Shown: positions 1 to 6,144 of the stretch, one piece after another | How positions within the stretch are numbered: the first letter of the stretch is position 1 | How the letters are laid out: each line of letters begins with the position of its first letter | Source: Actinomycetota bacterium | Lineage (GTDB): Bacteria; Actinomycetota; Acidimicrobiia; Acidimicrobiales; Ilumatobacteraceae | Length of the DNA: 6,144 nt | Assembly: GCA_009705435.1 (NCBI GenBank) | Contig: WLTJ01000107.1 | Span: 1-6,144, forward strand | Direction: 5' to 3' | The notes under the pieces: model-generated | Told to the model about the DNA's origin: nothing | Seen by the model: only the letters and a program-made list of their open reading frames with translations | The model's database searches: none | Program-made: the position numbers and the translations under genes

Positions 1-1613
1 GCTATTTCCTTAGCCCAGCGATAATCCGCTTTACCGGACGGACTGCGGTACACCTGATCAACGAAGATAACTCGACGTGGTGCTTTGTAGGTTGCCAAAA
101 GTTTCTTGACGTGCTCAATCACTTCGGACTCAGAAATCTCCCCCGAACGCTCTGCCACCAAGGTGATAATTTCCCCGAAGCGAGTGTCTGGCAATCCAAC
201 GACAACGCAATCAATAACTTTGGGGTGTGAACGGGCCGCTACTTCAACTTCTTCGGGGTAGACCTTTTCTCCACCCGTATTAATGCACACCGAACCGCGT
301 CCGAGAAGATGCACAGTTCCATCTTCATCAATTTCCGCGAAGTCACCGGGAATCGTGTAACGCACACCATCAATGACGCGAAATGTCTGTGCTGTTTTTT
401 CTGCATCGCCAAAATATCCGTCGGGCATTGCTCCCGCAGCCGCGAGAACTCCGTTGCGACCACTTCCAAAGGGAATCTTTTCCCAAGTTTGCGGGTCAAA
501 TAACGATGTATTGGGAGTCGCCATAAATGCGGCAGTTGCCACTGGGTCTTGACCAGGCATCGTCATTGCCACCGCAAATGGCCCACCCTCAGATGCCCCG
601 ATCATGTCCATTACAACTGCTTGAGTTGCACGCTCCATGAGGGCACTTTTCATCTCTGAGGACAAGGTCGCACCCGTCGAAACAATGCGGCCGAGACTGG
701 AAAGATCGTAGGGCTCTCCCGATAACTCCGCGCGTTTCAGTTCTTCAACAATTGGGCGGGCAAATGCGTCTCCAACTATTGAGAGTTGAGAAACTTTTTC
801 ACGCTGAACTAGACGCAACAGTTCAGCGGCATCAAAGCGTCTCCCACCAAGAAGTACGACCGTACCGCCAAGTACAAAAGTTGAGAAAGCTAAAAACATC
901 GCTGTCCCGTGCATTAGCGGAGGTGCTGTCATGTTCACTGGGCTTTTTCCTGCGCCATTGAGTTCACTGGCAACTCGTGCCACATCGGCCACAGTTTCGG
1001 GCAATGCCAAACCCATTGACGCATACCCAGTAAATGCCAAAGCCCCAAATAGTCCAGTGTGGCTCCAGACAACACCCTTCGGTAAGCCTGTTGTTCCACC
1101 GGTGTACAGCAATAAGGAATCATCTCCTGATCGCGCAATCGGTGCCATTGGTGAAAATGACTCAATGGCTTGGGCGTAGTCAACGGCACCGTCAAGTAGT
1201 TCGCTCTCATCACCACCGTCTATCTGCAAAAACAAGCGCACCTTTGGCAGTGAAGGGCGCGCCTCGCGAACTACATCACGAAATGCGGCGTGATACACCA
1301 ACACCGAGGCACCCGAATCTGCCAAAACATGAATGATCTCAGGTGCTTTATAACGAAAGTTAACATTGACTGTGCTCGCGCGAACCTTAAATGAGGCATA
1401 GGCAGTCTCTAAATATTCTGGACAGTTGTATAACAGTTGTCCGACTTTGGCATCATGACCAACCCCGTACGAGTCAAAGAGTGAAGCGATACGCGAGGCG
1501 CGCTCGTCAAGATCACGCCAGCGGATATGTGTATCGCCAATCACGACTGCAACATGATCTGGCTGCGATGCTGCCAAGGCTTCCCACAAAGTGGCCCAGT
1601 TTTCTGTCAACAT
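1..1613 (-). CDS. AMP-forming acyl/aryl-CoA ligase, FadD-like (3' end cut by window)
   Basis: An open frame of 537 codons runs from the ATG at 1613 to the window edge with no internal stop. It encodes an ANL-superfamily adenylate-forming ligase, which activates a carboxylic acid with ATP and transfers it to CoA in the cytoplasm. The P-loop LYTGGTTGLPKG is at about residues 169-180, PLMHGT near 232-237, the A5-like GASEGG at 339-344, the ribose-binding Asp in IPGD at 424, and the catalytic Lys in SPSGKADY at 528. Family length is about 540-560, so probably only some ten residues are missing. The start aligns with the MLT start of the paralogous ligase at 3072-4715. Its SD is weak (GGGG about 11 bases upstream). 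It lies 16 bases after the Rieske gene, so it is probably the last of three cotranscribed genes seen here. The hinge region reads GRGSVCINTGGEK, recalling FadD17/FadD19-type ligases. Family assignment is firm; the substrate is unknown. Confidence 0.95.
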   Translation of the reverse strand, partial: MLTENWATLWEALAASQPDHVAVVIGDTHIRWRDLDERASRIASLFDSYGVGHDAKVGQLLYNCPEYLETAYASFKVRASTVNVNFRYKAPEIIHVLADSGASVLVYHAAFRDVVREARPSLPKVRLFLQIDGGDESELLDGAVDYAQAIESFSPMAPIARSGDDSLLLYTGGTTGLPKGVVWSHTGLFGALAFTGYASMGLALPETVADVARVASELNGAGKSPVNMTAPPLMHGTAMFLAFSTFVLGGTVVLLGGRRFDAAELLRLVQREKVSQLSIVGDAFARPIVEELKRAELSGEPYDLSSLGRIVSTGATLSSEMKSALMERATQAVVMDMIGASEGGPFAVAMTMPGQDPVATAAFMATPNTSLFDPQTWEKIPFGSGRNGVLAAAGAMPDGYFGDAEKTAQTFRVIDGVRYTIPGDFAEIDEDGTVHLLGRGSVCINTGGEKVYPEEVEVAARSHPKVIDCVVVGLPDTRFGEIITLVAERSGEISESEVIEHVKKLLATYKAPRRVIFVDQVYRSPSGKADYRWAKEI

Positions 1614-1629
1614 TTGTATGCCAACCCCA

Positions 1630-3075
1630 TCAACCTGGCGGCGTGATAAACGGTGTCAATTCGCTGACATCACGGTGATCAGCATTCAGACCATCAATGA
1701 TGCACTGATCTATGTGTCGGTGAATGAGACGCATTCGCGCCTCTTGATACAGACCAAAACTGACACCCTTCTTGGCATTCTTGGCGGTGATTTTGAGTCC
1801 GAGTTGAACCTTCGGCAAGTTAGCCATGTCCTGTTCAAAGACATCCGCTAATCCTGACATCCCCTCGGCTTCTTTCCATGACTGCTCGAGTCTGAGGCGT
1901 TGAATCGGAGCAGGCGCAGGTCGCTCCTGCCCATCGGGAACTGGCATCATGCGCAACACATCCATGTAGCAAGTGTCAGGCGTCGGGCCGGGGCGCCAGC
2001 GATACGTCAGTGATTGTCCCACGCCGGCCCAGGGAGCGAAGGCTGGAAACAAGTGATACAGATGCGCGTCAAGCATTTCTGAATCAGAAACGTTGGAAAG
2101 ATCTTTGCCATAAATCGGACCCATCACCGATCGGAAAATTTCGGCGACTACTTCGCGTGCCGACGAACCATCGGGCACTTCAACTGAGCCACGCGCCGAA
2201 CGAGCCGAAAAAGCTAAGTAGGCGTCAGCAACCTGTTGCTCGCTGAGATCACCAAGATGTGGACTTTGGATGCCGAAGCCGTTGATGAAGCGCGTCACAA
2301 ATGGTGAATCTGCCCAAATGGAATATTCACTGTTGGTGTCACCCGCGAATTCGAGAATCTGTGGATGCGTGGCGATCACGTGATACCCCTCGGCGAAAGC
2401 CTCCATGCACACCTTCCAGTTAGCGGGAACCTCCTTCACAGCATGAAAAGCCTTATAACGATTTTCCATATCGAAGTCACGACCGAAATGCTCAATCAGT
2501 TTGTCAGCAACTTTTTCAAATGGCATCGCCTCAGGATCAAGGTTGACGAAAACAAATCCACACCAAACGGCCACTAATGCCTGGGGTAAATCAGTATCAC
2601 TCTCATGTAACACTTGTGGGAAATCCCATTGCGCAGGGATCTCTGCTAATTCGCCGTTGAGATCCCAACGCCAACCATGAAACGGACAGCGAAAAGAAGC
2701 CACTCGTCCATCCTCAACTCGCAACTTTGTACCACGGTGCAGACACGAGTTGTGGAAAGCCTTGATTGATCCGTCTTTTGTCCGCGTCACAATCAGTGAT
2801 TGATCAGCCACGTCGTACACGACATGATCGCCTGGTTGTGCCAACTCGTCCAGAGTGCACGCCATCTGCCATGTCCGAGTCCACATGTACTCATTTTCTA
2901 AAGCGGCGAACTCGTGCGAGGTGTAACGCAGTTTGGGGACATCGGCCTTGCCTTGAGAGACATAGGAATGATCCGTCAAAGACAATGGCACCTGGCGCGA
3001 ATCAGCAACCAAAAGGTCCTGAACTGATGGACCCGTACTGCGGTCCTTTCCTATTTCAGATTCAACAGCAGTCAT
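1630..3075 (-). CDS. Rieske non-heme iron oxygenase, large (alpha) subunit
   Basis: This is a complete 481-residue ring-hydroxylating oxygenase alpha subunit. It uses electrons from a ferredoxin/reductase partner to activate O2 and hydroxylate an organic substrate. The N-terminal Rieske [2Fe-2S] domain (about 70-175) has CLH at 111-113 and CPFH at 130-133, a C-x-H-x16-C-x2-H arrangement. The C-terminal catalytic domain carries EGYHVIATH, giving iron ligands His232 and His237. Asp416 in the FEQD motif is the likely third ligand. Glu229 sits where the inter-subunit bridging Asp occurs in naphthalene dioxygenase. It is longer than 3-ketosteroid 9-alpha-hydroxylase KshA (about 380-400). The ATG overlaps the stop of the upstream ligase (ATGA), with AAGGA 11 bases before it. 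No beta subunit gene follows, so a homotrimeric alpha-only enzyme is possible. The substrate is unknown; the flanking CoA ligases suggest a carboxylic acid or its CoA ester. Confidence 0.95.
   Translation of the reverse strand: MTAVESEIGKDRSTGPSVQDLLVADSRQVPLSLTDHSYVSQGKADVPKLRYTSHEFAALENEYMWTRTWQMACTLDELAQPGDHVVYDVADQSLIVTRTKDGSIKAFHNSCLHRGTKLRVEDGRVASFRCPFHGWRWDLNGELAEIPAQWDFPQVLHESDTDLPQALVAVWCGFVFVNLDPEAMPFEKVADKLIEHFGRDFDMENRYKAFHAVKEVPANWKVCMEAFAEGYHVIATHPQILEFAGDTNSEYSIWADSPFVTRFINGFGIQSPHLGDLSEQQVADAYLAFSARSARGSVEVPDGSSAREVVAEIFRSVMGPIYGKDLSNVSDSEMLDAHLYHLFPAFAPWAGVGQSLTYRWRPGPTPDTCYMDVLRMMPVPDGQERPAPAPIQRLRLEQSWKEAEGMSGLADVFEQDMANLPKVQLGLKITAKNAKKGVSFGLYQEARMRLIHRHIDQCIIDGLNADHRDVSELTPFITPPG
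3072..3075 (-). other. ATGA stop-start overlap
   Basis: On the minus strand the ligase stop TGA (3074-3072) and the Rieske start ATG (3075-3073) share bases in ATGA. This is direct evidence that the two genes are on one transcript and are likely to be translationally coupled. Confidence 0.9.
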
Positions 3076-4715
3076 GATTGCGACGATCCTTGAGCTTCTT
3101 CAAACAGAGTACGCGCCGTCCCATAATCGGCTTTTCCGTTAGGAGCACGCGGTACCGTCGTGACGAATACGAGTTGCTTGGGAACCTTATAACTCGAGAG
3201 CTTCGTCTTCGTGTAGGCAATGACTTCTTCTCCAGTAGGAATTCGCTCCCCTGGGTTCACCGAGGCCACACCAACCACGCGTTGTCCAAAGCGCTCATCG
3301 GGGATTCCGAAAACTAAACAATCCGCAACGACATCATGGGTTTTGACCGCTTCTTCCACTTCTTCGGGGAAAACCTTTTCGCCTGCAGTATTGATGCAGT
3401 TGGAACCGCGACCCAACAGAGTGATCGTTCCGTCGGCTTCAACAACTGCCATGTCGCCAGGGAAACTGTAACGAACGCCGTCAAAACTTCTAAAAGTCCG
3501 ATCTGATTTTTCTGGATCTTTGTAGTAGCCAATCGGCACGCCAGAGCCGCTCACGCCAACCATGCCTTGTTCCCCAGAACCCGCAACAACTTCCTTACCA
3601 GTCTCAAAGTTAATGACCTTGGTATTGGGCATCGCGCCAAACTTGGCAGTTGTATTGATATTCGCCTTGGTGGCCATCGTCTGACCCATTCCACCTTCAC
3701 TGGAACCGAGAATGTCCATCACAACTGTGGTCGGCATATATTCGAAAATTTCGGCCTTGATATCTGACGAGAACATTGCGCCTGTTGACATAATCATTTT
3801 CACTGCCGACGTATCAAAGGGTGTCCCCGTGTCTGACTGTTGTTTGAGAGCTTGCACCATAGGTCGGGCGAAAGCATCACCAACGATGATCAAGGTGCCG
3901 ACTCCATGATGTTCAACAACGCGGAACATTTCCGCGGCGTCAAAAGACTGCCCCTCAAGAAGAACTACTTTGCCGGCCATCAAATGAGGAACCAATGCAC
4001 CCAGCCAGACACCTGTGCCATGCATCAATGGACAGCAAGGCATTCCGACTGGTTGACCCGAACCTGTATGAATCATTTTGGCTAACGCCGTCACTCCTTC
4101 AATGCTCGTGATAGCGGGAAGCCCAGCTGAATTTGTATAAAAGCCTAAGAAACCCTCGGTAAAGGAGCCCATCGGGTACATCACGCCTTTTGGCATCCCC
4201 GTTGTGCCTCCGGTGTACAACATGTACAAGTCGTCAACTCCGCGAACAATACGTGTCGCTGGATCGTGATCATCGAGAACCGATTCCCATGGAATCGCCC
4301 CGATGACTCCAGCCGAGGAGGAATCAAGAACCTCTATCAAGAGTCGCAATTTAGGCAAACGATGCGCGATTCGTTGAATACGATCGCCAAGACTTGAATG
4401 GAAAACAAGAGCTTCACAATCAGCGTTATCTAAGAGATAGAGCAACTCATCGTCAAGATAGCGATAGTTGACATTGACTGGCGTGACCCGATTTTTGAAG
4501 GCCGCGTATTGGGTAATCAAATACTCTGGGCAGTTGTACATGAACATGCCAACCTTTGAGTGTTCGCCAAGGCCATTGATTTCAAAGGCCGCAGCGAGAC
4601 GCGCCGCATGCTCGTCATATTGCGACCATGTCACTTCCACATCACCGCAAGCAATTGCCACTGCATCAGGAAACTCGTCGGCATGCGCCTCAAAAATATT
4701 TGCGTAAGTCAGCAC
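3072..4715 (-). CDS. AMP-forming acyl/aryl-CoA ligase, FadD-like, first gene of operon
   Basis: This gene encodes a complete 547-residue ANL-superfamily CoA ligase. Motifs in order: YNCPEYL (60-66), P-loop LYTGGTTGMPKG (166-177), PLMHGTG (229-235), A5-like GSSEGG (337-342), FPGD with Asp421, hinge GRGSNCINTAGEK (435-447), and PNGKADY with catalytic Lys528. The frame is open further upstream to an ATG at 5054, but I place the start at the GTG at 4715. GGGGGAG lies 6 bases before it, the N-terminus (MLT) then matches the paralogous ligase at 1-1613, and the longer form would run antisense through most of the HAD gene. Its stop overlaps the start of the Rieske gene, so the two are translationally coupled. 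It shares VGDAFARP, FDAAE and other blocks with its paralogue, yet differs in the substrate-pocket stretch after the P-loop, which suggests different or differently sized acids. The exact substrate is unknown. Confidence 0.95.
   Translation of the reverse strand: MLTYANIFEAHADEFPDAVAIACGDVEVTWSQYDEHAARLAAAFEINGLGEHSKVGMFMYNCPEYLITQYAAFKNRVTPVNVNYRYLDDELLYLLDNADCEALVFHSSLGDRIQRIAHRLPKLRLLIEVLDSSSAGVIGAIPWESVLDDHDPATRIVRGVDDLYMLYTGGTTGMPKGVMYPMGSFTEGFLGFYTNSAGLPAITSIEGVTALAKMIHTGSGQPVGMPCCPLMHGTGVWLGALVPHLMAGKVVLLEGQSFDAAEMFRVVEHHGVGTLIIVGDAFARPMVQALKQQSDTGTPFDTSAVKMIMSTGAMFSSDIKAEIFEYMPTTVVMDILGSSEGGMGQTMATKANINTTAKFGAMPNTKVINFETGKEVVAGSGEQGMVGVSGSGVPIGYYKDPEKSDRTFRSFDGVRYSFPGDMAVVEADGTITLLGRGSNCINTAGEKVFPEEVEEAVKTHDVVADCLVFGIPDERFGQRVVGVASVNPGERIPTGEEVIAYTKTKLSSYKVPKQLVFVTTVPRAPNGKADYGTARTLFEEAQGSSQS
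3087..3091 (-). promoter_or_regulatory. Shine-Dalgarno for the Rieske gene inside the ligase 3' end
   Basis: AAGGA on the minus strand lies 11 bases before the ATG at 3075, inside the last codons of the upstream ligase. With the ATGA stop-start overlap at 3072-3075 it fits translational coupling or reinitiation. The spacing is a little long for an optimal site. Confidence 0.5.
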
Positions 4716-4721
4716 TGTCTT

Positions 4722-4728
4722 CTCCCCC
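4722..4728 (-). promoter_or_regulatory. Shine-Dalgarno that fixes the GTG start of the first ligase
   Basis: Read on the minus strand, GGGGGAG is followed by six bases (AAGACA) and then GTG at 4715. This is the strongest ribosome binding site in the window and supports the GTG over the much more upstream ATG at 5054. Confidence 0.8.
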
Positions 4729-4781
4729 ACTGAATTGAAAACTGATCCCCTGCCCTGATGACGAGCAAATGGAATAACACT

Positions 4782-4789
4782 TATAGGGT
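4782..4789 (+). promoter_or_regulatory. Putative -10 element for leaderless HAD transcript
   Basis: TATAGGGT contains both TATAGG and the actinobacterial TANNNT pattern (TAGGGT, 4784-4789). It ends seven bases before the ATG at 4797, so transcription would start at or next to the A of that ATG. ATGACG at 4758-4763 is a weak -35 candidate, 18 bases upstream of TATAGG. This is a short-motif match only. Confidence 0.4.
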
Positions 4790-4796
4790 AGGCGAA

Positions 4797-5447
4797 ATGC
4801 TTGATACCACTCCACAGGGAACGAACATTCGGGCAATAGTTTTTGATTTCGGCGGGGTCCTGATTACTTCGATCACCCATCAACTCCATAACATCGCCGT
4901 GGACCACGGGGTGGACGTGGCAACCATGTTGAGCATTCTTTTGGGGCCCCACGAGAGTGGTTCTCACCCTTGGCATCAAGCTGAGCGCGGAGAGATTGCC
5001 GTTTCCGCCATTCAAGAAGGTCTCCAGCCGTGGGCAACGCCGCATGGCGTGCATTTAGTGGGCAACGAAATTGAAGCCCTCATGGCCCCTGGGCAGTACA
5101 CGGTGATCACCCCGATGTTGGATAAGGTCAGCGAGTTACGCAAACGGGGTTACGCAACTGGACTGCTGACCAACTCCTTTGCCGAATTTCGTCCAACGAT
5201 GCAAAGAGATCTCCGTTTTGAGGACTTCTCAGCAGTAGTTGAGTCCTTCGCCATCGGCGCCCGCAAGCCAGAACCCGCTATCTATGAGGCCACGGCCCGG
5301 ATGTTGCAAGTTGAGCATTCAGAAATCTTGTATCTGGATGATTTCCCGCAAAACATTGCCATGGCGCGAACCTTTTCCTGGACCACGATCGAGGTTCGCG
5401 ACCCCCTCGTAGCCCTGGCTGAGATTGACAGTTTCTTGCCTGATTGA
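4797..5447 (+). CDS. HAD-superfamily hydrolase (subfamily IA-like phosphatase)
   Basis: This is a 216-residue haloacid dehalogenase-like hydrolase. Members usually hydrolyse phosphate esters through an aspartyl intermediate in the cytoplasm. Motif I is VFDFGGVL, with nucleophile Asp17. The second Asp of the usual DxD is Gly19 here, a variant also known in HAD groups related to the soluble epoxide hydrolase N-domain and ACAD10. Motif II is LLTNS (123-127), motif III Lys157 in ARKPEP, and motif IV LYLDD with Asp181 and Asp182. A cap domain fits between motifs I and II. I chose the ATG at 4797 because a -10-like element sits just before it and it places motif I near the N-terminus. An in-frame ATG at 4758 would add 13 residues but has no SD. 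It is divergent from the ligase operon and likely cotranscribed with the following Rieske gene. The substrate is unknown, and its role beside oxygenases and ligases is not obvious. Confidence 0.88.
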   Translation: MLDTTPQGTNIRAIVFDFGGVLITSITHQLHNIAVDHGVDVATMLSILLGPHESGSHPWHQAERGEIAVSAIQEGLQPWATPHGVHLVGNEIEALMAPGQYTVITPMLDKVSELRKRGYATGLLTNSFAEFRPTMQRDLRFEDFSAVVESFAIGARKPEPAIYEATARMLQVEHSEILYLDDFPQNIAMARTFSWTTIEVRDPLVALAEIDSFLPD

Positions 5448-5501
5448 CATTCGGACACCTCAGTACCACTCAAAAGTAATCGGATGGTCAATAATGGGTG
5501 T
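5448..5501 (+). promoter_or_regulatory. Short spacer with possible promoter before the second Rieske gene
   Basis: This 54-base gap has no SD before the ATG at 5502. AATAAT at 5490-5495 matches five of six -10 consensus bases and ends six bases before the ATG, so a leaderless transcript could start there. The -35 region is poor. No terminator hairpin was seen after the HAD stop, so readthrough from the HAD gene is equally possible. Confidence 0.35.
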
Positions 5502-6144
5502 ATGACGACTCTTGAACCTCGACCTGCCCGCTCTCCTGGGGTCAGTTATCAGGAGTTACTTGACGCCGACACCCATCCAGTCCCTGCGGTGTTGCGCCTT
5601 GAATCTCCCCTCTATCTAGGTGATACGGATATCCCCGTTGAGCGTTACATCTCGCGAGAGTGGCACGAGATTGAGAAAGAACGGTTGTGGAGTCGGGTCT
5701 GGCAGTTCGCATGTCGCGAAGAGCAAATCCCAGATGCCGGTGATTACGTCGTCTACGACATCACCAATCAGTCCTACATCGTGGTCCGTCAAGACGATGG
5801 GTCCATCAAGGCGTATCCAAATGCGTGTCTACACCGCGGTCGTCGACTCAAAGATTATGACGGGCATTGCTCGGAGATTCGTTGCCCATTCCACGGATTT
5901 TCTTGGGCCCTCGAAGGTCACCTCACCGATGTTCCCGCTCAATGGGATTTTCCCCACGTTGAAGAACGACGAGAAGAAGATTTTCATCTCCCCGAATGTC
6001 AGGTAGGTACTTGGGCGGGATTTGTGTTCATCAACCCAGATCCACAATGTGAACCACTGAGCGATTTCCTCGGCGGCATTCAGGAGCAATTTGAAATTTG
6101 GAAATTAGAAGATCGATTTATCGAAGCCCATGTCACAAAAATCA
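5502..6144 (+). CDS. Rieske non-heme iron oxygenase, alpha subunit (5' part; cut by window)
   Basis: A frame open from the ATG at 5502 to the window edge gives 214 residues plus one base. It encodes the N-terminal part of a second ring-hydroxylating oxygenase alpha subunit. The Rieske [2Fe-2S] ligands are Cys109 and His111 (CLHRG) and Cys128 and His131 (CPFHGF), again C-x-H-x16-C-x2-H. It aligns along its length with the enzyme at 1630-3075: compare RLWSRVWQFAC with YMWTRTWQMAC, DYVVYDITNQS with DHVVYDVADQS, and PAQWDFP in both. The mononuclear iron domain lies beyond the window, so catalytic competence cannot be judged. By its paralogue, about 250-270 residues are missing. It follows the HAD gene by 54 bases on the same strand. 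HGF replaces the more usual HGW after the last Rieske ligand. The substrate is unknown; it is probably part of the same catabolic cluster. Confidence 0.95.
   Translation, partial: MTTLEPRPARSPGVSYQELLDADTHPVPAVLRLESPLYLGDTDIPVERYISREWHEIEKERLWSRVWQFACREEQIPDAGDYVVYDITNQSYIVVRQDDGSIKAYPNACLHRGRRLKDYDGHCSEIRCPFHGFSWALEGHLTDVPAQWDFPHVEERREEDFHLPECQVGTWAGFVFINPDPQCEPLSDFLGGIQEQFEIWKLEDRFIEAHVTKI

Larger units (their letters stand above)
4716..4796. promoter_or_regulatory. Divergent control region between the ligase-Rieske operon and the HAD-Rieske unit
   Basis: These 81 bases separate the GTG of the minus-strand ligase from the chosen ATG of the plus-strand HAD gene and must hold the signals for both directions. 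An AT-rich CTTATAG core (4780-4786) gives a -10-like TATAGG on the plus strand and TATAAG on the minus strand. No convincing -35 pairs with it in either direction and no clear operator palindrome was found, so coordinate control is inference. Confidence 0.5.

Noticed and set aside
935..1336. Open frames of 82-100 codons on both strands inside the partial ligase.
   Set aside because: They overlap a well-supported ligase frame with conserved motifs, and their translations show no domain or consistent composition.
1630..3075. Assignment of the Rieske protein as KshA (3-ketosteroid 9-alpha-hydroxylase).
   Set aside because: Its length of 481 exceeds KshA, and no other steroid-ring gene is visible; the general Rieske motifs do not specify the substrate.
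240..3400. Similar DNA at about 250-290 and 3360-3400 as a possible direct repeat.
   Set aside because: Both stretches encode the same conserved GEKV(Y/F)PEEVE ligase block, so the similarity is paralogy, not a mobile or regulatory repeat.
4758..4796. Longer HAD start at the ATG at 4758.
   Set aside because: No SD precedes it and the extra 13 residues look unconserved. It cannot be excluded, but 4797 fits the -10-like element and family length better.
4716..5054. A 113-residue N-terminal extension of the minus-strand ligase from the ATG at 5054.
   Set aside because: It runs antisense through the HAD gene, shows no ligase-family sequence, and a GTG with a strong SD at 4715 gives an N-terminus matching the paralogue.
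5448..5501. ACACC and GGTGT (5455-5459, 5497-5501) as terminator or operator arms.
   Set aside because: The arms are five bases and nearly 40 bases apart, with no T-run, so this is likely chance.
5620..6006. A 128-codon plus-strand open frame inside the second Rieske gene.
   Set aside because: It is an out-of-frame shadow with low-complexity Ser/Arg-rich translation; the overlapping frame has clear Rieske motifs.

Overview
The window holds five protein-coding genes, two of them cut by the window edges, in two divergent transcription units. The genes are dense, with small gaps or overlaps. GC looks intermediate (near half, by eye, not computed). Ligase sequences that resemble FadD17/FadD19-type proteins, and what look like leaderless starts on the plus strand, suggest an actinobacterium of moderate GC, perhaps an aquatic Acidimicrobiia-like lineage. 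This placement is inference; no rRNA or marker gene is present.

Minus strand, read from about 4715 down to 1: an AMP-forming acyl/aryl-CoA ligase with a GTG start and a strong Shine-Dalgarno (3072-4715); a Rieske non-heme iron oxygenase alpha subunit that overlaps it by ATGA (1630-3075); and, after 16 bases, a second ligase (1-1613), paralogous to the first, missing only its last few residues at the window edge. This is very likely one operon.

Plus strand, read from about 4797 to 6144: a HAD-superfamily hydrolase (4797-5447), a 54-base gap, then a second Rieske oxygenase alpha subunit (5502 onward), paralogous to the first and cut after 214 residues, just after its Rieske domain. An 81-base divergent control region (4716-4796) separates the two units.

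Together the genes look like a catabolic cluster for a hydrophobic carboxylic acid (aromatic, terpenoid or steroid-like). The ligases would form CoA thioesters and the Rieske enzymes would hydroxylate the ring or side chain. No ferredoxin, reductase or small beta subunit lies in the window, so electron delivery must come from elsewhere. The substrate cannot be read from the sequence. No RNA gene, mobile element, CRISPR array or clear terminator was seen. The two ligases and two Rieske genes suggest duplication of a ligase-oxygenase module, which is the most interesting aspect of the window.
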